Positions 20,565 through 20,818 of a DNA stretch of 20,818 bases are shown here, piece by piece. The notes under the pieces are model-generated. The model was given only the letters and a program-made list of their open reading frames with translations, searched no databases and was not told where the DNA came from. Location of the stretch: contig DFHD01000036.1 of assembly GCA_002372545.1 (NCBI GenBank), forward strand, positions 1 through 20,818, given 5' to 3'. Position numbers and translations under genes: made by a program. How positions within the stretch are numbered: position 1 is the first letter of the stretch; each line of letters starts with the position of its first letter. Source of the stretch: Lachnospiraceae bacterium UBA3732 (GTDB taxonomy: Bacteria > Bacillota > Clostridia > Lachnospirales > Lachnospiraceae).

Positions 20565-20818
20565 ATGATCTGTCCTACATGTGGTACTGTATTACCTGAT
20601 CATGCAAATTTCTGTGGGAGATGCGGTACTGTACTTGCCCATAATGGCGCGCCCGGTTTTAACGGCGCGAATGGCGCCGGCCCGCAGGGTTATCCGAATG
20701 CACCGGGCTTTAACGAGATGAATGGCGCGTCCGGTTTTAACGGCGCGAATGGCGCCGGTCCGCAGGGTTATCCGAATGCACCGGGCTTTAACGGGATGAA
20801 TGGCGCGCCCGGCTTTAA
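20565..20818 (+). CDS. Zinc-ribbon protein with Gly/Asn/Pro-rich repeats (3' end outside window)
   Basis: The first 84 codons of a gene that runs off the window. Residues 3-20 form a zinc ribbon, CPTCG then NFCGRCG (two CxxC pairs). From residue 27 a 26-residue unit repeats (NGAPGFNGANGAGPQGYPNA followed by PGFNEM or PGFNGM): two full copies and the start of a third. The repeat is low-complexity and aromatic-spaced, probably disordered. Many Firmicute proteins pair an N-terminal zinc ribbon with such a linker and a later membrane or structural domain, so the real function may lie beyond the edge. GAAGGAG precedes ATG 20565, 15 nt after the TPR gene, so it looks like part of the MoxR operon. 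Confidence 0.85.
   Translation, partial: MICPTCGTVLPDHANFCGRCGTVLAHNGAPGFNGANGAGPQGYPNAPGFNEMNGASGFNGANGAGPQGYPNAPGFNGMNGAPGF
20643..20818 (+). repeat. 78-bp in-frame tandem repeat in the zinc-ribbon gene
   Basis: Units start at 20643, 20721 and 20799 (cut by the window edge). The first two copies are almost identical at DNA level, with only a few substitutions, which points to recent expansion or ongoing homogenisation. Confidence 0.93.

Overview
The window looks like chromosome of an anaerobic Firmicute, most likely a clostridium of the Lachnospiraceae type. The reasons are: a flavodiiron oxygen/NO reductase; a bL31, YqhQ (DUF1385), PrmC, RF1 gene order; a Firmicute-type LexA (SOS) box; strong AGGAGG-type ribosome binding sites; and protein sequences of clostridial character. 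All genes read rightwards except a DtxR/MntR-type regulator and a tRNA-Trp gene. No phage, transposase, integrase or CRISPR array is visible.

Layout. 1-1458: the C-terminal part of phosphoglycerate mutase (gpmA), then a lipocalin/AttH-CrtC-like protein and a terminator. 1510-2853: a flavodiiron protein preceded by about 170 nt of leader that can form mutually exclusive stems. 2862-5053: a damage-repair unit with a LexA box, a Y-family polymerase with a clamp motif and an internal 13-residue repeat, and a small YolD-like protein. 5054-7364: a membrane EAL protein (predicted c-di-GMP phosphodiesterase) with an unusual leader. 7450-7860: the leftward metal regulator with an operator-like palindrome on its -10 box. 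7923-8440: rpmE with a long structured leader. 8462-11656: YqhQ, prmC and prfA. 11787-13803: a membrane GGDEF protein (predicted diguanylate cyclase without the usual inhibitory site) and a short-chain dehydrogenase. 13823-14868: a patatin-like lipase. 14871-14984: tRNA-Trp on the minus strand. 15038 to the end: an operon of MoxR ATPase, DUF58, a small DUF4381-like membrane protein, two von Willebrand A (vWA) membrane proteins, a TPR/Gln-rich membrane protein and a zinc-ribbon protein that runs off the window.

How the genes work together. The last operon has the Bat-type layout, in which a MoxR ATPase acts with DUF58 and vWA proteins at the membrane. The closing zinc-ribbon gene with an exact 78-nt repeat is the unfamiliar part. 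The EAL and GGDEF genes, about 4.4 kb apart, could set opposite sides of c-di-GMP turnover. prmC and prfA form a functional pair, since PrmC methylates the GGQ glutamine of RF1. The best candidates for something undescribed are the leader RNA of the flavodiiron gene, the leader RNA of rpmE, the overlapping-start arrangement at the YolD-like gene, and the repeat-tailed zinc-ribbon protein. All functions were inferred by reading the sequence; no database search was run.
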